In this document: piece after piece, positions 7,167-10,144 of the stretch
Numbering within the stretch: the first letter of the stretch is position 1
Layout of the letters: every line of letters starts with the position of its first letter
Notes under the pieces: generated by a model
The model's input: only the letters and a program-made list of their open reading frames with translations
Databases searched by the model: none
Told to the model about the DNA's origin: nothing
Translations under genes and position numbers: made by a program
Source of the DNA: Planctomycetota bacterium
GTDB taxonomy: Bacteria > Planctomycetota > UBA11346
Length of the DNA stretch: 10,144 nucleotides
Assembly: GCA_007131555.1 (NCBI GenBank)
Contig: SLQH01000339.1
Location: 1 to 10,144 of the forward strand
Reading direction: 5' to 3'

Positions 7167-7196
7167 GCCTGTAAGGCGATAGACTGACACGTCGCC
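7167..7196 (+). repeat. Dispersed ~30 bp repeat, copy 1 (upstream of Dabb gene)
   Basis: GCCTGTAAGGC, then one extra G, then ATAGACTGACACG, then TCGCC. The same order of blocks occurs at 8912-8940 in the same orientation, with 28 of 30 aligned columns matching. Here it ends 32 bases before the Dabb start codon. A second ATAGAC lies just before the repeat (7161-7166). Function unknown; a promoter or regulator site is an inference from position. Confidence 0.75.
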
Positions 7197-7208
7197 GTTC
7201 CTTACAGG
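7168..7208. promoter_or_regulatory. Inverted repeat CCTGTAAGG...CCTTACAGG in Dabb leader
   Basis: Nine bases at 7168-7176 are the exact reverse complement of 7200-7208. GGCGA (7175-7179) can also pair with TCGCC (7192-7196), giving a 7+5 pair stem with a bulge. It ends 20 bases before the start codon. It could be an RNA hairpin or a dimeric operator; no T tract follows, so it is not a normal terminator. Confidence 0.5.
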
Positions 7209-7228
7209 ACTCCTCAGAAAGGAATACC

Positions 7229-7507
7229 ATGCTCCAACACATCGTCATGTGGCGCCTGCACGACAAGGCCCAGGCCCCGCAGTTGATCGCCCGTCTGCAG
7301 GCCCTGGCCGACCTGCCGATGGTCGGGGCCCTGGAAGCAGGCCTCAACATCAGCCCCCGCCCGGTCGCCTGGGACGTGGTCCTGGTCAGCAGCTTTGCCG
7401 ATGAGGCCGCCCTTGAGGCCTATCGTGTTCACCCCGACCACCAGGCCGTGGTCAGCTACTTGGCCGACCTCGCCGCCGACACGGCGGTCGTCGACTACCT
7501 CCAATAA
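7229..7507 (+). CDS. Dabb (stress-responsive A/B barrel) domain protein
   Basis: The 92-residue protein is a single Dabb domain, a small dimeric alpha-beta barrel related to ferredoxin-like folds. Typical marks are the opening MLQHIVMWRL (His4, Trp8), WDVVLVSSF (48-56), and YRVHPDHQAVVSYL (65-78), the family's YxxHPxHxxVxxYL signature. Length is normal (~95-105). Dabb proteins occur in stress responses of plants and in many bacteria, and some relatives act as cyclases or dehydratases, but most bacterial members have no proven reaction, so I name only the domain. AAAGGA sits eight bases before the ATG. The leader carries the dispersed repeat and an inverted repeat. The FmdB-like gene begins 12 bases after its stop, so the two are probably co-transcribed. 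Confidence 0.92.
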   Translation: MLQHIVMWRLHDKAQAPQLIARLQALADLPMVGALEAGLNISPRPVAWDVVLVSSFADEAALEAYRVHPDHQAVVSYLADLAADTAVVDYLQ

Positions 7508-7519
7508 GACGGACCTGAC

Positions 7520-7762
7520 ATGCCGACCTACACCTACCAGACCATTCCCGCCAAGGGCCGCAAGGCCAAGACCTACGAGATCGAGCAACGTATGAGCGAG
7601 GCGGCCCTGAGCGTCCACCCCCAGACCGGCGAGCCCATCCAGCGCATCATCACCGCTGATCGTGGGGTCATCGCCAGCCGGAGCGCCCCCTCCTGCGGTA
7701 GCGACTGCGGCATCCCCGGCAGCGGCGGGGGCTGCTGTGGCGGCGGCTGCGGTCTGGGCTGA
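7520..7762 (+). CDS. FmdB-like small protein lacking the canonical zinc knuckles
   Basis: The N-terminus follows the FmdB/CxxC_CXXC_SSSS plan: MPTYTY at 1-6, an 'EIEQRMSEAAL' helix matching the usual 'F.v.QsMsdaPL', and a following GEPIQRII. The two CxxC pairs that normally hold zinc are absent: where RCxxCG is expected there is TIPAKGRK, and where CPxCG is expected there is HPQTG. Instead the last 22 residues are Gly-rich with five Cys (59, 63, 72, 73, 77), ending GGGCCGGGCGLG. This tail could bind metal or form disulfides; that is inference. FmdB proteins were named as putative regulators and their real role is unclear. The start has only a weak purine stretch before it (ACGGAC), consistent with translation coupled to the Dabb gene 12 bases upstream. 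Confidence 0.75.
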   Translation: MPTYTYQTIPAKGRKAKTYEIEQRMSEAALSVHPQTGEPIQRIITADRGVIASRSAPSCGSDCGIPGSGGGCCGGGCGLG

Positions 7763-7792
7763 AGCAGCCCTGTCGCTGCACCATCCCCACGC

Positions 7793-7820
7793 TTGACCAG
7801 CGACCAAGACCCCATAGGGT
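7793..7820 (+). promoter_or_regulatory. Probable promoter for rpmB and tRNA-Cys
   Basis: TTGACC (7793-7798, five of six -35 positions) and TAGGGT (7815-7820) are separated by 16 bases. The -10 keeps the key first, second and last bases. Initiation near 7827 would leave a leader of about 27 bases before the rpmB ATG. Confidence 0.42.
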
Positions 7821-7853
7821 GCCCGCCCGATCACACTACGCGAGGATGACGTC

Positions 7854-8099
7854 ATGCCACGGGTCTGTCATTTCACTGGACGCCGGACTTCTGCCGGCTG
7901 GACCAAGGCCGAAAAAGGCAAGCGCCGCGACGGCGGTGTGGGCAACAAGGTCAAGGGACGCACCAAGCGTCTGGTCAAGCCCAACCTCAAGAAGGTCCGC
8001 TGCCTGATCGACGGCAAGGTCGTACGGGTCTACGCCTCGACCAAGGCCATCAAGAGCGGGCTGGTGGTCAAGCCCTGCAAGACTCCCGCCGCGCAGTGA
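7854..8099 (+). CDS. rpmB: Large ribosomal subunit protein bL28
   Basis: This is a structural protein of the 50S subunit. The 81-residue, very basic product begins MPRVCHFTGRR, matching the bL28 opening (S/P)RxCxxTGKR. The central GNKVKGRTKRLVKPNL (30-45) corresponds to the family's N..SH...TKR...PNL, and the KVRCLIDGKVVRVYAST strand pair and C-terminal KAIKSGL helix follow. Of the CxxC pairs found in zinc-binding bL28 forms only Cys5 stands in place, so this is probably a zinc-free type. GAGG lies nine bases before the ATG. A slightly earlier start in a different frame (7819) encodes nothing recognisable. tRNA-Cys follows 15 bases after the stop, so the two probably share a transcript. Confidence 0.95.
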   Translation: MPRVCHFTGRRTSAGWTKAEKGKRRDGGVGNKVKGRTKRLVKPNLKKVRCLIDGKVVRVYASTKAIKSGLVVKPCKTPAAQ

Positions 8100-8114
8100 T
8101 CGCGGCGGCCGCCC

Positions 8115-8185
8115 GGCGCTGTGGCGGAGCGGCTACGCAGCGGATTGCAAATCCGCGTACCCCGGTTCGAATCCGGGCGGCGCCT
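8115..8185 (+). tRNA. tRNA-Cys (anticodon GCA)
   Basis: A complete 71-base cloverleaf is visible. The acceptor stem GGCGCTG pairs with CGGCGCC (one T-G wobble). The D stem is GCG/CGC with a GAGCGGCTA loop. The anticodon stem GCGGA/TCCGC holds the loop TTGCAAA, reading GCA. A four-base variable loop is followed by the T stem CCCGG/CCGGG with TTCGAAT. The discriminator is T (U73), a main identity element for cysteinyl-tRNA synthetase. CCA is not encoded. Confidence 0.98.
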
Positions 8186-8192
8186 TGTAGAC

Positions 8193-8229
8193 CAGAACCC
8201 CTCTCGACCCCTGGTGGAGAGGGGTTCTG
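8193..8229. terminator. Strong hairpin after tRNA-Cys, likely terminator
   Basis: CAGAACCCCTCTC (8193-8205) pairs perfectly with 8217-8229, 13 base pairs. After one G-G mismatch the stem can extend by ACC/GGT. It begins eight bases after the tRNA. Only GTTT follows on the plus strand, so the U tract is poor; it may also serve as a processing or 3'-end protection stem. Confidence 0.7.
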
Positions 8230-8298
8230 CACGTTTCGGCTCCACAATGTCAACCCGGTGGTCCTTGCCCTCCAGGATTGCCAACCGAGGCTGTGGCC

Positions 8299-8880
8299 AT
8301 GCCCACCGACATCATTCTCGCCAGCACCTCGCCCTACCGGCGGCAGCTCCTGGAACGGCTCGGCCTGACCTTCACCGCCCTGGCTCCTGACTGTGACGAA
8401 GAGACCGTCAAGCGGCAGATCCGCGATCCCCTGGCCCTGGCCGAGACCCTGGCCGAGGCCAAGGCCCGTAGCGTCGCCCGGCATCATCCGTCAGCCCTGG
8501 TGATCGGCAGCGATCAGGTGGTGGCCCTGGATGATGAGATTCTGGGCAAGCCCGGCAGCCCGGAGGCGGCCCAGGCCCAGTTGGCCCGGATGGCCGGGCG
8601 CAGCCATCGTCTCATCACCGCCATGGCCATCATCCATGCCGGTCAGCTGTGGCAGCATACCGACGTCACCACGCTACAGATGCGGCCCCTGGATGCCGCC
8701 GCGATCGCCCGCTACATCGCCAGTGATCAACCGCTGGACTGCGCCGGGGCCTATAAGATCGAGGAGCGAGGAATTGCCCTGTTCACCGCCATCGACAGCG
8801 CCGACCACAGCGCCATCACCGGTCTGCCGCTGCTGGCCCTGGTCTCGCATCTAGTCAGCCTGGGCTGGCATATTCCCTGA
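8299..8880 (+). CDS. maf: Maf-family nucleotide pyrophosphatase, YceF type (7-methyl-GTP)
   Basis: Maf proteins hydrolyse modified or non-canonical nucleoside triphosphates to monophosphates, cleaning the nucleotide pool. The 193-residue product shows ILASTSPYRRQLL (6-18), APDCDEE, an AKA motif (54-56), GSDQV with catalytic Asp72, GKPG (83-86), a double Thr (124-125) and PLDCAGAYKIEERGIALF (145-162), ending with ITGLPLLAL. SPYRR together with DCAG is typical of the YceF subgroup, which prefers m7GTP, rather than the dTTP/UTP subgroup; the substrate is therefore inferred from subgroup likeness. A TTG at 8278 would add seven residues, but GAGG eight bases before the ATG at 8299 and the family's MxxxIILAS opening favour the ATG. 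No clear promoter is seen between the upstream hairpin and the gene. Confidence 0.94.
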   Translation: MPTDIILASTSPYRRQLLERLGLTFTALAPDCDEETVKRQIRDPLALAETLAEAKARSVARHHPSALVIGSDQVVALDDEILGKPGSPEAAQAQLARMAGRSHRLITAMAIIHAGQLWQHTDVTTLQMRPLDAAAIARYIASDQPLDCAGAYKIEERGIALFTAIDSADHSAITGLPLLALVSHLVSLGWHIP

Positions 8881-8911
8881 CCTCCACCCGTCATCTTCTT
8901 GTCATCTAGGA

Positions 8912-8940
8912 GCCTGTAAGGCATAGACTGACACGGCGCC
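8912..8940 (+). repeat. Dispersed ~30 bp repeat, copy 2 (upstream of TolC-like gene)
   Basis: GCCTGTAAGGC directly followed by ATAGACTGACACG and GCGCC. It matches 7167-7196 except for one missing G and one T/G change. It begins 31 bases after the maf stop and ends 45 bases before the likely start of the TolC-like gene. The CCTTACAGG arm found after copy 1 is absent here. A TTGTCA at 8899-8904 could be a -35 box, but no good -10 stands at the right distance. Confidence 0.75.
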
Positions 8941-8985
8941 ATGCTCGGTCGCTATCCCCCTAGACCATGACAACCTCCCTGTCAG

Positions 8986-10144
8986 ATGCTGATCCACATG
9001 CCCAAGCCCCGCCACCTCGCGACCATCACTAAAAGCCTGCCCTGCCTGATCCTGGCCCTGGTCCTGATCAGCTGCCGCTCGGCTCGGGCCCACCGGGAAG
9101 AGGCCGATCAGGTCGCTCAGGGTATCATCACCCAGGCCCGCCATCAGGCCCTGGGCCGCGATGAACCCTTCGACCTGCGTCCAGCCTCCGACACCCTACG
9201 GCGACGGCTGTTGCGGGGCCAGGAACTGCCGGTGGTCGATCCGGCCTCCCTGGGCCTGGGGGCGGTGGTCCTGCCGTCCCAGGTCCGCGACCGAGCCCTG
9301 GCCGAGGCCGATGCCGAGGCCCTGGCCACAAGTCCGGTCGAGACCGGCACCATCGTCCTGGATCTGCCCGGTGCCCTGCAGGTCGCCGCCGCCAACAGCC
9401 ATCGCTACCAGGACCACAAGGATGCGATATTCCGCGCCGCCCTGGGCCTGGATCTGGAACGTGACGACTACCGTCTGCACTGGGACGGCTCGGCTGGCGT
9501 CGAAGCCATCGCCGACCTCTTGCCCGGCGAGGATCTGCTGGGTATTGAAGCCGGAGCGGGGCTGGGAGCCAGACGACGGTTTCGCTCAGGGATCACCGTG
9601 GCCGGAGCCTTGGGCCTTGATCTGGTCAAGCTGCTGAGCTTTGACAAGGCCTCGGCTTTCGGACTGGTCTTCGACGGCAGCATCCGCATCCCCCTGCTGC
9701 GCGGCTCCAGTCGCTTCATCCTCGAAGAACCCCTACGTCAGGCCGAACGCTCGGTCATCTACGCCATCTACCGTTTTGAGCGCATGCGTCAGGAGTTTGC
9801 CGTTGAGGTCGCTGAACAGTTCCTCCAGGTCCTGCTGGAGGCCGACCGCAGCGCCAATGCCGCCGCCAACCATCGCACTCTGGTGGCCGCCACCCAGCGG
9901 GCCGAGCATCTCGCCGAGGCCGGACGACTACCGGAAATACAGCTGGACCAGGCTCGTCAGAACGAACTGCGGGCCCGCGAGCGCTTGCTGGCCTCCTCTC
10001 AGGCCCACGCCCGCCGCCTGGATGAGTTCAAGCGCCTGATCGGCCTGCCGGTCGACGCCGACATCATGCTCGACGATGCCATCCTGGCCACCCTCCGCCA
10101 GGAAATCGCCAGATCCGACAACGATGCCCCTGATGACGATCTCA
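8986..10144 (+). CDS. TolC-family outer membrane lipoprotein, 3' end beyond window
   Basis: The frame is open from the ATG at 8986 to the right edge (386 codons), so the gene is partial. Residues 1-35 are a lipoprotein signal with lipobox LISC at 27-30, so Cys30 would carry the lipid anchor. A ~90-residue segment of no recognised fold follows. From ~122 (IVLDLPGALQVAAANSHRYQ, like the TolC family's LtLeeAlxlAlxNNpxy) the protein follows the outer-membrane efflux plan: strands near 185-235, then PLLRGSSRFILEEPLRQAER (236-255) and long helices (YRFERMRQEFAVEVAEQFLQ, then ERLLASSQAHARRLDEFKRLIGLP). It would form the outer-membrane channel of a tripartite exporter; no pump or adaptor gene is in view. 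An in-frame stop at 8968-8970 limits the start to 8986 or 8998; neither has a good ribosome binding site. Confidence 0.85.
   Translation, partial: MLIHMPKPRHLATITKSLPCLILALVLISCRSARAHREEADQVAQGIITQARHQALGRDEPFDLRPASDTLRRRLLRGQELPVVDPASLGLGAVVLPSQVRDRALAEADAEALATSPVETGTIVLDLPGALQVAAANSHRYQDHKDAIFRAALGLDLERDDYRLHWDGSAGVEAIADLLPGEDLLGIEAGAGLGARRRFRSGITVAGALGLDLVKLLSFDKASAFGLVFDGSIRIPLLRGSSRFILEEPLRQAERSVIYAIYRFERMRQEFAVEVAEQFLQVLLEADRSANAAANHRTLVAATQRAEHLAEAGRLPEIQLDQARQNELRARERLLASSQAHARRLDEFKRLIGLPVDADIMLDDAILATLRQEIARSDNDAPDDDL

Noticed and set aside
7141..7208. Integron attC or Xer/dif-like recombination site in the Dabb leader
   Set aside because: The inverted repeat lacks the paired RYYYAAC/GTTRRRY boxes in the right places, and no integrase or gene cassette is nearby.

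Overview
This is a GC-rich bacterial window with compact housekeeping genes. It holds ten intact or near-intact protein genes, one gene cut off at the right edge, one tRNA gene and one repeat-rich intergenic stretch. Several traits suggest a Planctomycetota or related PVC-type bacterium, possibly Lentisphaerota: a SEC-C zinc-finger methionine aminopeptidase, a single-pass Hanks-type kinase, a lipid-anchored TolC-like protein with a 'PLLRG...EPLRQAER' signature, and intergenic CCCAGGGC/GCCCTGGG palindromes. This placement rests on family resemblance recalled from memory, not on a phylogenetic test.

Layout. From 12 to 2612 two exported proteins face each other: a PBP4-type D-Ala-D-Ala carboxypeptidase (+) and a MORN-like plus CAP-domain protein (-). 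From 2820 to 5184 ridA (-) diverges from a map-thiL pair (+) whose genes overlap by four bases. From 5205 to 6644 a membrane-anchored Ser/Thr kinase (-) converges on thiL. From 6645 to 7228 there is no credible gene; this stretch carries a ~250 bp mosaic palindrome made of six small hairpins placed symmetrically about position ~6948. From 7229 to 8185 (+) lie a Dabb-domain protein, a FmdB-like protein without its usual zinc knuckles, bL28 (rpmB) and tRNA-Cys(GCA), followed by a strong hairpin. From 8299 to the right edge (+) lie a YceF-type Maf nucleotide pyrophosphatase and the 5' part of a TolC-family outer-membrane lipoprotein.

How the genes relate. Most are independent housekeeping functions: wall trimming, imine detoxification, N-terminal Met removal, thiamine diphosphate synthesis, translation, nucleotide sanitation and efflux. 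I see no multi-gene defence, secretion or biosynthetic system. The most notable non-coding signals are the symmetric palindrome cluster and a ~30 bp sequence repeated in the same orientation upstream of two unrelated genes (7167 and 8912). Four starts are set by ribosome binding sites and lie inside longer open frames or use non-ATG codons: the CAP protein (2612), ridA (3197), the GTG start of map (3326) and the GTG start of the kinase (6644). The maf start (8299) is also downstream of a longer TTG frame.
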